Of a DNA stretch of 21,044 nucleotides, positions 1 to 8,700 are shown piece by piece. The notes under the pieces are model-generated. The model worked only from the letters and a program-made list of their open reading frames with translations. It made no database searches and was not told where the DNA came from. Position numbers and translations under genes: made by a program. Source of the DNA: Anaerolineaceae bacterium (GTDB lineage Bacteria; Chloroflexota; Anaerolineae; Anaerolineales; Anaerolineaceae); assembly GCA_003448875.1 (NCBI GenBank), contig DLXG01000127.1, positions 1 through 21,044 of the forward strand. The letters are read 5' to 3'. Position 1 is the first letter of the stretch. Each line of letters begins with the position of its first letter.

Positions 1-982
1 CCAAGATCAGCTCGCGCAAAGAGGAAGCCCCGTAATTTTGGTAAAGATAACGAACGAAGGAAGCCGATTGAGCGTAGGATAAGATTGCACCCGATAACTC
101 GGCAGGGAAAGTGGAACAAAGATTGACGAAAGGTAAAAGCGTATCACTTTCGCTGGCTTTTTTGAGCACCCGTTGATATTCCGGATTGGGGTAAAGTTCT
201 GCCATGGAAGCCAATCCCTCTGTCAGCCACACCGGCAGGTGCGTATAGGCTTCGCCAGCCAGTTGATATTGTAATATGTGCATGAGTTCATGCGGGATTT
301 GCCGTTCCATTTCGGCGCGCTGATCAGGGCCGGGGGGAATGGAGAGAAGGATTACCCCAAGGTCGGGGCTGGCATGGCCAGCCACCCAGCTGTTGGGATT
401 GAGGTTGAGGACGGTTTGTAATTCTCTGGCAGAAGGATAAATGTAAATGGAAACCGTAGTCTGCAAACCGGTATCAAGAATCTTGAGGGTGCTGTGCAGG
501 CTCTGCTCGGCTACATCAAGGGCCTGCTGGCCAAAGACCAGATCACCTTGCTGCCAGGCGATATTGAACTGCTCCCCGGAAAGCCGCTGCCATGAGATGC
601 GGTTGTCTTCATAAAAAAATGTAGACTTTTCCCCGATCAGGCTGTTCCCGTTATTCATTTCGAGACGGTACCAGTACTCAACTGTGGTAAACGGCCTCAG
701 GGGCTGACCGGTCAAATCCAAAACCGCCTGATTGGATTGCCCTAGTGGGGAAGGAAAGGGAATAATCAGGGTTTCCTGTCCATTGGGCTTAAGGATTACG
801 AAGGCGGATTCAACCTCATTGTATTGATTCAATATCAGGTTAAAGCGAATAGACCGGCCAAACTCAATTTCAGGAGGCAGGAGTTGTTCTCCAACATTCT
901 GCTGTGGCAGGAAAGTCCATCCTGAAATCAGTGCGGTTAATAACCCTAATAACACAAAAAGAAGAATGTTTTTTCTGAACAA
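1..982 (-). CDS. Membrane-anchored peptidase MA-like zinc metalloprotease (partial, C-terminus outside window)
   Basis: An open frame runs from a TTG at 982 off the left edge, giving about 327 residues. It starts with a basic residue pair and a hydrophobic stretch (about residues 4-23), which reads as a signal peptide or anchor. A beta-rich stretch follows, then HELMH at residues 231-235 and a downstream glutamate (E255 in WLTEGL). This is the gluzincin arrangement HExxH...E: two histidines and the glutamate bind zinc, and E232 is the general base. It matches the peptidase-MA-like family of extracytoplasmic proteases. The TTG is chosen because the hydrophobic segment begins right after it and a run of six G lies just upstream (986-991 on the other strand). 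It is the third gene of a tight cluster after the M50 protease and the HEAT protein, 19 bases behind the latter. The substrate is unknown. Confidence 0.8.
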   Translation of the reverse strand, partial: MFRKNILLFVLLGLLTALISGWTFLPQQNVGEQLLPPEIEFGRSIRFNLILNQYNEVESAFVILKPNGQETLIIPFPSPLGQSNQAVLDLTGQPLRPFTTVEYWYRLEMNNGNSLIGEKSTFFYEDNRISWQRLSGEQFNIAWQQGDLVFGQQALDVAEQSLHSTLKILDTGLQTTVSIYIYPSARELQTVLNLNPNSWVAGHASPDLGVILLSIPPGPDQRAEMERQIPHELMHILQYQLAGEAYTHLPVWLTEGLASMAELYPNPEYQRVLKKASESDTLLPFVNLCSTFPAELSGAILSYAQSASFVRYLYQNYGASSLRELIL

Positions 983-1001
983 TTTCCCCCCACTCAGCCC
1001 C

Positions 1002-2057
1002 TTAATTGTCAGAATGATAATAATTGTTGTCCTCTTCCTCATCCTCATCGTCTTCGAGGTTGATGATTGAATCTAAGTCATCTTCATCCTGGGCTTCAAA
1101 GTCGAACATTTCAAATGAAGCCAGACCTTCCGTAAGGAAGAGATTATCCAGGGCTTCTTGTAAAAAGTCAGCTTCTTCATCGTCTTCGGTCTGATCGAGC
1201 AGGTTTTCCAGCACTTCACGCACCTGCTCACCGCCAATTTCTGAAAGCGACCAGATCACCGCCATACGCAATTCATCATCCTCGATGCCGGCCTGCAGCA
1301 TTTCCAATAGAGTTTCACGGGCATCACCGGCGCTCAATTGTCCGGCGGCTCGCACAGCTTCAAACTGGACTTCCGGATCGGGATGATCCAGCTGCTCAAT
1401 GACGGCGGGGATGTATTCCTCACTGGCCGAGCGTCCCATTGCAAACAGTGCCGTACATAACCATTGGGGGTCGGCATTGTTGTAGGCTGATAGAATCAGG
1501 GGCTTGACTTCCGGGCGGCTGGAATAACCCAACGCTTCAATTGCCCGCCGCCGGATGAGAGGCAATTCGGAACTTTGAGCAACCGAGAGGAGGTGATCCT
1601 CTACCCGCCGCAGGGTCTTGCTGGAAATTTCTTCCAATTCCCCAAGATAGACATACTTACCTAAGGTACTGGCAGCGGTGGCGCGTACCATTTCATCGGG
1701 GTCTTCTTCCATCATGGAAATGAATTTTGGCACGAGTTTTTCGTTGTCTGCTTCCCACAACGCGCGCAGTGCGGCTGAGCGTACGCGCGGCTCTTCGTCA
1801 TCTAAAGCAAAGACGCTCAAATCGTCAAAGGAAACCAGTGTATCAACTTCCGCCAGTTCTTCCAGATCTTCCATCAGTGAAATTCGACGCTGAGTAGAGA
1901 TTTGCGGCCAGATAGTTTTCAATTTAATCAGGTCGGTGGGGGTGAGGTCGGAAAAGCGGTGCAAGAAGGCAGGCGGAAATGGACGGCTGTCATCCAGCAG
2001 GGCAGCCAGAATATCATCAAACGGGACGATTCTTTTAGGTGTTGTGGACATGGTCAT
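1002..2057 (-). CDS. HEAT-repeat protein with acidic C-terminal tail
   Basis: This 351-residue soluble protein is made mostly of HEAT-like helical pairs between about residues 45 and 310. Typical repeat signatures such as DEEPRVRSAALRAL, PDEMVRATAASTLG and PDPEVQFEAVRAAGQL are visible. The last 35 or so residues are almost entirely Asp/Glu and end in NNYYHSDN. No signal peptide or catalytic motif is seen, so it is probably a protein-protein interaction scaffold; the partner cannot be named. The start may be the ATG at 2057 or the one two codons later at 2051, since only a weak GAAAGA ribosome site is present. It begins 11 bases after the M50 protease stop and ends 19 bases before the membrane peptidase, so the three genes are probably co-transcribed. 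Confidence 0.85.
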   Translation of the reverse strand: MTMSTTPKRIVPFDDILAALLDDSRPFPPAFLHRFSDLTPTDLIKLKTIWPQISTQRRISLMEDLEELAEVDTLVSFDDLSVFALDDEEPRVRSAALRALWEADNEKLVPKFISMMEEDPDEMVRATAASTLGKYVYLGELEEISSKTLRRVEDHLLSVAQSSELPLIRRRAIEALGYSSRPEVKPLILSAYNNADPQWLCTALFAMGRSASEEYIPAVIEQLDHPDPEVQFEAVRAAGQLSAGDARETLLEMLQAGIEDDELRMAVIWSLSEIGGEQVREVLENLLDQTEDDEEADFLQEALDNLFLTEGLASFEMFDFEAQDEDDLDSIINLEDDEDEEEDNNYYHSDN

Positions 2058-2068
2058 TCTTTCAAAAG

Positions 2069-3142
2069 TCAGGGCAATCGAATGGGGTTGAGAATATCCT
2101 GAGCGGTGATGTAAAACATCAACAGAATCAGGGCAACAAAGCCAATCAGGTGAACAAGGTTTTCATATTGAGGGGGTATGCGCCGGCCGGTAAATACCTC
2201 CGGCAGGATGAACAAAATGCGTCCACCATCCAAAGCGGGAATGGGAAACAGGTTCGTCAAACCCAAAGCGATAGTGATCACAGTCATCAAGCGCAGGGTC
2301 AGCGTGCGTTCGAAGGGATCTGCCGAGGCGGCGTTTTCCTCATCTATTTCACGGGCTTGAGAAAACATTGAGTAAATGCCAACCGGGCCGACAACCCGCG
2401 CCTGCTCTCCGGAAACTTCTCCGCGAATCAATCTGCCCGGCATTTCTAAAATCATCCGGGCCTGTTCGAATGTTGCCCTGAAGGAAACCGGTACGGTTTC
2501 AAACCACGAAACGCTGGTAATCGGGTTGGTCATGGAAATGCCCAGTGCTCCCTGCCCGGGCGGTGGTTGGACGCGCGGTACAGCCCTCACGGATATTTCC
2601 TGGTTTCCCCTCAGCAGCACAATTTCTACTTCTTTCCCCTTGTTTTCCTGCACAATGGCAATTAATTGATCCATGCTGGTGACGGGGGTTTGATTGATAC
2701 GCACGATTAAATCTCCAACAGCCATCCCGACCTGAGCGGCGGGGGAGTCCTCGGCAACGGAGGCGATCATGACTTTACGAGTATCCGGCATGCCGGTTTG
2801 GGTGAACATGACGGAGAAGAGAATGACACCCAGTAACAAATTCATCACCGGCCCGCCGAGCAATACCGCAATTCTGGCAAGGGGTTTTGCGTTACCAAAA
2901 CCATCCGGCACAGAGGGGTCGTTTTCTCCCGAAAGACGAACAAAAGCTCCAAAGGGTATCCAGTTCAGGGTAAACTCGGTTTCGCCTATTTTGAATAACT
3001 TGACAAGGCGGGGAGGAAACCCAAAACCAAATTCCTCAACGCGAATTTTGAACAATTTGGCAACCAGATAGTGGCCAAATTCATGCACGAATAGCATCAC
3101 CCCAAAAAACAGGATGAATTCCAGTAAAGTCAGTAAATTCAC
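2069..3142 (-). CDS. rseP: RseP-like M50 site-2 membrane metalloprotease with one PDZ domain
   Basis: This 357-residue intramembrane zinc protease would cleave membrane-spanning substrates such as anti-sigma factors. The first helix carries HEFGH (residues 20-24), which supplies two zinc ligands and the catalytic glutamate. The last part carries LDGG (304-307), which supplies the third ligand. A single PDZ domain lies at about 122-200, with the ligand-binding turn near SPAAQVGMAVGD. Hydrophobic segments occur near 95-112, 285-300 and 330-348. Length and order are normal for bacterial RseP with one PDZ. The start is GTG at 3142, preceded by AAGGA nine bases upstream, and the HEFGH helix begins almost at once as in the family. 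It follows the decarboxylase gene by 98 bases and precedes the HEAT gene by 11. The physiological substrate is not shown here. Confidence 0.93.
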   Translation of the reverse strand: MNLLTLLEFILFFGVMLFVHEFGHYLVAKLFKIRVEEFGFGFPPRLVKLFKIGETEFTLNWIPFGAFVRLSGENDPSVPDGFGNAKPLARIAVLLGGPVMNLLLGVILFSVMFTQTGMPDTRKVMIASVAEDSPAAQVGMAVGDLIVRINQTPVTSMDQLIAIVQENKGKEVEIVLLRGNQEISVRAVPRVQPPPGQGALGISMTNPITSVSWFETVPVSFRATFEQARMILEMPGRLIRGEVSGEQARVVGPVGIYSMFSQAREIDEENAASADPFERTLTLRLMTVITIALGLTNLFPIPALDGGRILFILPEVFTGRRIPPQYENLVHLIGFVALILLMFYITAQDILNPIRLP

Positions 3143-3240
3143 CGTATAACATCCTTTCCGGACGGTTTGTTGTTGTTTCTAGAACAGATTATATCCTTTT
3201 TGTGTCCGGCTTGCAAAAGGAGGTAAAACGGCGAAATTCT

Positions 3241-4233
3241 CTATTCCAGAAGGGTAGCCGGTCCTCCCGGCCGGCAAATGAGAATCTGCTCGATTGCAGG
3301 GATTTGATGAAGTCGGAATTTTAACTCGCTGAGCGCCTCATTCAAACAAAGGATGTGAACATTCGGGCCGGCATCCAGTGTATAACACACCGGCAAACCC
3401 TCATTCCGCCAACTCTGTACCCGTTTCATCAGATCTATTGAGAGAGGATTCCAATAAAACAGGGGCGGCGAGGAAGTCATCATAACAGCGTGCATGAGAT
3501 TGCTGTCTAATTCCACAATTTGAGCGAGTGTGTCAAAATCTTTTTGGAGAATCGCCCGCCGGCAAATATCCAGCCGGCGGGGAGCATCTTCTACCCGGGC
3601 GGCCTGGATTGGACTTGTTGCAGCCAAGCGGTGGCCTTCGGTTGAACCAACCGATTTATGATCCGTTTCGACGACTGCGATGCAGTCAACCAGTTCCCAA
3701 TGATTGGGTGGGGCTATCGAAATGGCATAGGAATCTTCATCCTCGCTGCCCGGCAGCCATTCGACGAAGCCAGCGGGGATGGAGCGACAGGCCGAACCAG
3801 ACCCTCGCCGGGCAAGTGCAGAAAGTTCTTGACGGGAGAGATTGAGGCCGGCTGCTTTTGTGGCCGCCAGGCTGAGGGCTGCAAAAGCCGCAGCAGAGGA
3901 AGCCAGACCACTGCCAGCGGGAAAATTATTTTCTGTGACGATCTCGGCAAAGAGTTTGAGATTGGCTTTCTGGCGGACAATGTCCATAAATGCGCTGACC
4001 CGCTGGAGGGCATTTCCACCCTGCAACTTCTTGTTGAGGATGAGCGTGTCATTTTTTAGTTTAGGGTCGAAGCGCACGGTAGTGCGGGTTGTCAACCCCT
4101 CTAAATTCATGGAGATTGAACCGTTCGCCGGCAGGCGTAACTCGTCGTCCCGATTTCCCCAATATTTTATAAATGCGATATTGGGGTGGGCCATTGCCGT
4201 GGCAACACTAGCCGGTGAAGATTTCTTGAACAT
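3241..4233 (-). CDS. mvaD: Mevalonate-pathway decarboxylase (diphosphomevalonate or phosphomevalonate decarboxylase)
   Basis: This 330-residue GHMP-superfamily enzyme performs ATP-dependent decarboxylation of a phosphorylated mevalonate on the way to isoprenoid precursors. Family marks seen are HPNIAFIKYWGNRDDEL near residues 17-31, the glycine/serine-rich nucleotide loop PAGSGLASSAAAFA near 106-119, RRGSGSACRS near 143-152, and YTLDAGPN near 284-291 with the conserved aspartate. Characterised diphosphomevalonate decarboxylases usually read YWGK where this one reads YWGN. That lysine lies near the phosphates of the substrate, so the enzyme could be a phosphomevalonate decarboxylase of the alternative pathway, as reported for Roseiflexus; this is inference. 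The ATG at 4233 has only a weak ribosome site (CGGA). The gene heads the cluster leading into rseP. Confidence 0.88.
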   Translation of the reverse strand: MFKKSSPASVATAMAHPNIAFIKYWGNRDDELRLPANGSISMNLEGLTTRTTVRFDPKLKNDTLILNKKLQGGNALQRVSAFMDIVRQKANLKLFAEIVTENNFPAGSGLASSAAAFAALSLAATKAAGLNLSRQELSALARRGSGSACRSIPAGFVEWLPGSEDEDSYAISIAPPNHWELVDCIAVVETDHKSVGSTEGHRLAATSPIQAARVEDAPRRLDICRRAILQKDFDTLAQIVELDSNLMHAVMMTSSPPLFYWNPLSIDLMKRVQSWRNEGLPVCYTLDAGPNVHILCLNEALSELKFRLHQIPAIEQILICRPGGPATLLE

Positions 4234-4356
4234 TCCGTATTCAGTTTACCATGAGTGAAGATTAAAGGAATTATTTTTGTGACTGAACTTTATAAAGAAA
4301 ATAATTCAACTTTTTTGGTAAACCGGTCCTCTATATATTTTGAATCTCGTAAATCC

Positions 4357-4602
4357 TCAGCGAATTTCGCCAATAAAAATAGCGAAAAGTGTGCCCCCAA
4401 CTGCAATCAACCCGAATGAAAGTAACCCCAACCAAAGTGTGCCAGAAATCACTCCCACCGCCATAAGTAGTGGCAGCAACAAACCGGCAATAAGGATGGC
4501 GGCGCTGATGATAAGATCCAATCGGGGCAGGAAAACAAACAGAACCGGTACATGAATTGGTTCGATGCGGGCTTGAGATAAAGTTCTGGAAGCAGAAGCC
4601 AT
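4357..4602 (-). CDS. Small two-helix membrane protein of unknown function
   Basis: This 81-residue protein has a polar N-terminus of about 20 residues and two strongly hydrophobic segments, at about 29-50 and 55-77. The second ends in the short polar tail GEIR. I do not recognise a family. The start is secure: AAGGAGGTG lies four bases before the ATG and a good promoter lies further upstream (4648-4676). It stands alone, 123 bases upstream of the decarboxylase gene in the same direction, with no clear terminator between, so some read-through is possible. It could be an inner-membrane accessory or regulatory peptide, but nothing in the sequence says which. Confidence 0.75.
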   Translation of the reverse strand: MASASRTLSQARIEPIHVPVLFVFLPRLDLIISAAILIAGLLLPLLMAVGVISGTLWLGLLSFGLIAVGGTLFAIFIGEIR

Positions 4603-4608
4603 CTTACA

Positions 4609-4670
4609 CCTCCTTGGCAGTTAAAATGAAAACCTTTTCTATTAACTATTATATAAATCAGCCAAGGAGG
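4609..4670. repeat. Perfect 10-bp inverted repeat around the small membrane protein promoter
   Basis: CCTCCTTGGC at 4609-4618 is exactly repeated in reverse complement (GCCAAGGAGG) at 4661-4670. The arm centres are 52 bases apart. The near arm contains the ribosome site of the small membrane protein gene. The far arm lies inside the 17-base spacer between its -35 and -10 boxes. Because the far arm should lie upstream of the transcription start, a hairpin in this gene's own mRNA is unlikely. A two-site operator or chance are the alternatives. Confidence 0.5.
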
Positions 4671-4676
4671 AGTCAC
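4648..4676 (-). promoter_or_regulatory. Sigma-70-type promoter for the small membrane protein
   Basis: Read on the minus strand, GTGACT (4676-4671) is followed after 17 bases by a perfect TATAAT (4653-4648). Transcription should begin near 4641, leaving a leader of about 40 bases that carries the AAGGAGGTG ribosome site. The -35 box matches four of six consensus bases. Confidence 0.6.
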
Positions 4677-4721
4677 CCGCCAGTTGGATAGGGTTTAGAT
4701 TGTGCTCCGGCAGGATATTTT

Positions 4722-5366
4722 TTACAAACCGACTGCTGGCCGGTAGAGACCCTCAAAATTTGTGCCTAACATGCCCGCTTCATAAGACCGCCGATCAACG
4801 GGGGAAAGTAAAGCGATACTTTCTGCTTTCAGCAAAGGGATGCTCTTGCGGGCGTAAAAATGGCTGACCACAATGGATACGTCATCTTCGTTGACTGCCC
4901 AATTCAAGTTTGCAAAGCGATCGAGATTTAGGGGCCGCGTGTATCCGCGCAGGGTTTTTTCACCGTTGATGTTATAAAACCCCTCAAAGTAGGACATGGC
5001 CAGTTCTCGCAGGGAGCGGTAAACTGGTTCGCGAAATCGCAATCCGACAAAGTTCGATTTGGCTATGGCTCCGTAACAGCCGTTGACCTTAAAAATCGCC
5101 AGAACATGATCATCATCTTTGCCGGCTTCGGGCACCAAATCCATGATTAACGGGGGAAAACCGAGGCGTTTGAGTGCCAGGGCAGCCAGCAGCCCGCCAT
5201 CCAGACAATGGCACTGACGATCACGCAGAACATTCAAGGGAGAACGATTGCGTTCTTCCCCAACATACGGCAGATTATCCAAAAAATTCTGAATGGCGAG
5301 CGGAGAATTGAGCGATTCCCATTCGTCTTGTTCAGAGGGTGTGAGGTATTGTACAAACTGGATCAT
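4722..5366 (-). CDS. Transglutaminase-like cysteine-protease-fold protein
   Basis: This 214-residue cytoplasmic protein has the pattern of a conserved bacterial transglutaminase-like family. A CHCLDGGLLAALALKRLG segment carries the likely nucleophile C54, DDDHVLAIF carries H87, and then come GAIAKSNFVGLRFREPVYRS and ELAMSYFEGFYN. In classical transglutaminases an aspartate follows the histidine by about 15-18 residues. Here that stretch reads AIAKSN, so the third member is replaced, with N105 the nearest candidate. Proteins of this pattern are common as hypotheticals, and I know of no assigned reaction. No signal peptide is present. The ATG at 5366 has a poor ribosome site. It is divergent from the megasynthase gene, with 344 bases between, and there is no direct evidence that it belongs to that pathway. 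Confidence 0.75.
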   Translation of the reverse strand: MIQFVQYLTPSEQDEWESLNSPLAIQNFLDNLPYVGEERNRSPLNVLRDRQCHCLDGGLLAALALKRLGFPPLIMDLVPEAGKDDDHVLAIFKVNGCYGAIAKSNFVGLRFREPVYRSLRELAMSYFEGFYNINGEKTLRGYTRPLNLDRFANLNWAVNEDDVSIVVSHFYARKSIPLLKAESIALLSPVDRRSYEAGMLGTNFEGLYRPAVGL

Positions 5367-5515
5367 TGGTAAGTTGCACCCGTTTATGAGAAAATTGGTC
5401 GAAATGAGTATACCACGTACGCAAATTTATCACGCAATTTTCCTCGATACTTCGAGAAGGAATCAATTTCACTCGTAACTCCAGAACTGCTGTGGGGTTA
5501 TACCGTTCAGAGTTT

Positions 5516-5533
5516 ATCAATCTAAGTATTGAT
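5516..5533. repeat. Operator-like inverted repeat ATCAAT-N6-ATTGAT
   Basis: Six-base arms at 5516-5521 and 5528-5533 face each other across six bases. The element lies just upstream of the GGAGGA ribosome site of the possible short reading frame. The length is small enough for chance. Confidence 0.3.
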
Positions 5534-5547
5534 TTTTGGAGGAACTT

Positions 5548-5616
5548 TTGGTTGTGTTTGTTTGGGTTGTGATAATGCAAGTTGCTGTTCCTGTTTCCTC
5601 GCCGTTCTCTGAATAA
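5548..5616 (+). CDS. Possible 22-residue hydrophobic leader peptide
   Basis: A TTG at 5548 is preceded four bases upstream by GGAGGA (5538-5543) and opens 22 codons ending at TAA 5614-5616. The product begins MVVFVWVVIMQVAVPV, strongly hydrophobic, and ends polar. It lies about 95 bases before the megasynthase start. It could be a short membrane peptide or upstream reading frame affecting the big gene, or a fortuitous frame. The support is only the ribosome site and the amino acid composition. Confidence 0.25.
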   Translation: MVVFVWVVIMQVAVPVSSPFSE

Positions 5617-5640
5617 CAACCCGCTTTGCATGCTCATTTG

Positions 5641-5660
5641 CCATGTCTCTTAAGACATGG
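5641..5660. promoter_or_regulatory. Perfect 8-bp inverted repeat, candidate operator of the megasynthase
   Basis: CCATGTCT (5641-5648) and AGACATGG (5653-5660) form a perfect inverted repeat around CTTA, about 50 bases before the megasynthase start codon. Size and position suit a dimeric repressor site overlapping a -35 region. In RNA it would be a stable short hairpin. No T-run follows, so it is not a typical terminator. Confidence 0.45.
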
Positions 5661-5710
5661 TTCAGTTGTTTACTGATAAAAAAACTATACCTTCATCCAA
5701 AGGAGGAACC

Positions 5711-8700
5711 ATGTTTGATCCTAAAGCCGTTGCGATTGTCGGAGTGGGGGCAATTTTACCGGATGCTGAAGATGCGCCTACCTTCTGGAACAATATCAAG
5801 CAAGGGCGTTATTCGATCACTGACGTACCACCTGATCGCTGGCGGGTAGATTTATATTATGATCCTGACCCGAAGGCACCGGATAAGACCTACACCAAAA
5901 TCGGGGCATGGGTACGTTCCTTTCCGTTTGAGCCGCTCAAATGGGGTATTCCCATTCCGCCGAATGTACTGGCGGTCATGGATGAGAGCCAGAAATGGGG
6001 TATCAGCGTAGCGCGCCAGGCTCTGCTGGATTATGGTTATCCCCAAAAACCGCTGGATGGAACCCGCACGGCGGTGATCATTGGCAATGCGCTGGCGGGC
6101 GAAAATCACTACATCACCAGTCTGCGCATTCGTCTGCCGGATTACATGGAAGCCCTGAAAGAAGTTGAGGCATTTGCAAGCCTTCCCGCAGAAGTTCAGA
6201 GGGCTTTGCTGGAAGGGATGCAGCAAAATATCCGCAAACGAGTCAGCAATATCACAGAAGATACCATGCCGGGCGAGCTGGGTAATGTCATTGCCGGCCG
6301 TATTGCCAACGTGTTCAACTTTTCCGGGCCCAATTTCATTACCGATGCGGCCTGTGCTTCTTCTCACGCGGCTGTTCAGGCAGCGATTGACGGGCTGGTG
6401 AATCACCAGTTTGATGCTGTTTTGACGGGCGGGGTTGACCGCAACATGGGCGTGGAGGGCTTTGTCAAGTTTTGCAAGATCGGAGCCCTTTCTCCGGATG
6501 GTTCACGTCCCTTTGCGGAGGGGGCGAATGGTTTTGTGATGGGGGAAGGGGCAGTTTTGTTCCTGCTGAAACGGTTGGCCGATGCCGAGCGAGACGGGGA
6601 CAAAATCTATGCAGTGATCCGAGGGGTAGGCGCCAGCAGTGATGGGAAAGGAAAGGGCATCACTGCACCTAACCCGCTGGGTCAACAGCGGGCTATTGAG
6701 CGGGCCTGGAAAAATGCCGGTGTTAATCCGGCCAGCGTGGGGTTGATTGAAGCCCACGGCACTTCCACGCGGGTTGGGGATGTGGTGGAAACCCAATCTC
6801 TGAACGAGGTGTTTGGAAAGTTTGGCTTGCCGCCTCGCAGTATTGCCATGGGATCGGTCAAATCGAATATCGGGCATTTGAAAAGTGCTGCCGGCGCGGC
6901 TGGCGTTTTGAAAGCCGTGTACGCACTTTATGAAAAAGTGCTGCCGCCCTCGGTGAACTTCCATAAACCCAATCCCAATATTGACTTCGATAAAATTCCG
7001 TTTTATGTCAATACCGAAACTCGCCCGTGGGAAAACGCTCCCGGTGAAATCCGACGGGCAGGTGTCAGTTCCTTTGGTTTTGGCGGTACCAATTTTCACA
7101 TGGTACTGGAAGAATGGGTGCCGGGCCTGCTGACCTCGGATACAAAAGTGTTTGCCGTGCCGGAGAGGAAATCCAATCAAGCAGAGAGCGTGGTTACACA
7201 ATCGGTTCCTGAGGCGGCGTTATCAAGGTTGCCTCAACCTTATCGCGGAATTGTGTTCCTGAGCGGTGAGAATGCGCAACAGTTAAAAGAGCAACTTTCC
7301 CAAATCATCGAGGGTGCCCGTCAGGGTCAGTTACCACCGTCTCAACTGCCGGATGAACCAGCAGTAACCAAACCTGAACGGCTGGTAATTGATTATTCAT
7401 CGGCTGAAGAACTGATTGGACGGGCGGAAAAAGCGCTCAAGACGTTGGACAACGAGGCGCCCAACGCCTGGCAGGCGCTCACTGCTCAGGGAGTCTACCG
7501 TGGTAGCGGGAAAGCAGGTAAGGTGGCTTTCATGTTCCCGGGTCAGGGCTCTCAATATGTCAATATGCTTAAGGATCTGTGCGAGGCAGAGCCGTTGGTG
7601 GCAGACACCTTCAAAGAAGCCGATGCGATTATGACACCGATTTTAGGGCGTCCCCTGACCAGTTACATTTATGTGGAGGGGGATGAAGAATCCATCAAAC
7701 AGGCCGAAGCGGCGCTACGCGATACGGCCATCACTCAGCCGGCCATGCTTACCGCAAATGTCGCTTTGCTGCGATTGATGGAAAAATTTGGCTTCAAACC
7801 GGATTTTGTGATTGGCCACAGTCTGGGTGAATACGCCGCGCTGGTCGCATCCGGGGTTTTGACCTTTGCTGAGGCTTTGGAGGTTGTTTCAGCGCGCGGG
7901 CGGGAAATGAAAAAAGTCTCGGTTGCTGATAATGGAGGTATGGTAGCCGTCTCCGCGCCCATTCAGGAAGTGGAGCGGATTTTACAGGGTATTTCTGAAT
8001 ATGTGGTGATCGCCAATATCAACAGTCCGCTTCAATCGGTGGTGGGGGGCAGCACGCCGGGCATTCAGGCGGCGTTGGAAGCCTTTGAGAAGGCCGGTTA
8101 TCAGGCTACCCGCATTCCGGTATCCCATGCGTTCCACACCAAAATTGTTGCTCCTGCCAGTGAGCCGCTCAAACAGGTGATCGCGCGTATGAATCTGCAA
8201 GCCCCAAAGATACCGGTAGCGGCTAACGTGACCGGTCAATTCTACCCCACCAGCCGTGAGGAAATTCTGGATATTCTGGGCAGGCAAGTTGCCTCTCCCG
8301 TGCAGTTTATCAACGGCATGGAGACGCTTTATAATGCCGGGGCACGAGTCTTTGTGGAAATTGGGCCGAAGCGTGTGCTGAATGCGCTGGCCAATGATAT
8401 TTTTAAAGACCGTAGCGGTATCATGCTGCTGGCTACCAACCACCCGCGCAAAGGCGCAGTGGTCAGTTTCAATGAGGCTGTCTGCGGATTGTTGGCAGCG
8501 GGTATTGTGCCCGGTAAACAACCTCAACCTGAACTGGTTGCTCAGGTATCTGCCCCTGCTCGAGTACCTGCTGAGCAACAGCCGGTTTTGACTGGATCGG
8601 TTTCGGTGAGTCATCCGATTTCGGAAACGGCCAAATCTGAGGTCGTGATCAAGGATGGCCGTTTGCCGTTGACGGGTTCAGTAGTCATCAGTGGGGCAGG

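Larger units (their letters stand above)
5367..5710. promoter_or_regulatory. Divergent intergenic region upstream of the megasynthase
   Basis: These 344 bases separate the transglutaminase-like gene from the megasynthase. They are AT-rich compared with the flanking genes. They hold a small CTCGA/TCGAG hairpin (5443-5456), an ATCAAT/ATTGAT inverted repeat (5516-5533), a possible 22-codon reading frame with its own ribosome site (5548-5616), and an 8-bp-arm inverted repeat (5641-5660). A plausible but weak promoter is TTAAGA (5650-5655), 18 bases, then TGATAA (5674-5679). Its -35 box would lie inside the 5641-5660 repeat. A second AT-rich hexamer, TATACC, lies at 5686-5691. A strong ribosome site AGGAGG (5701-5706) precedes the start codon. 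Confidence 0.5.

Noticed and set aside
4313..4326. A 14-base identity, TTTTGGTAAACCGG, shared with 17576-17589, both in intergenic DNA
   Set aside because: In a window this size about one repeated 14-mer is expected by chance, and the two places do not stand in the same relation to their genes.
5657..5710. N-terminal extension of the megasynthase from the ATG at 5657
   Set aside because: That ATG lies inside the 5641-5660 inverted repeat and has no ribosome site, whereas the ATG at 5711 has AGGAGG at the right distance and begins the KS fold.
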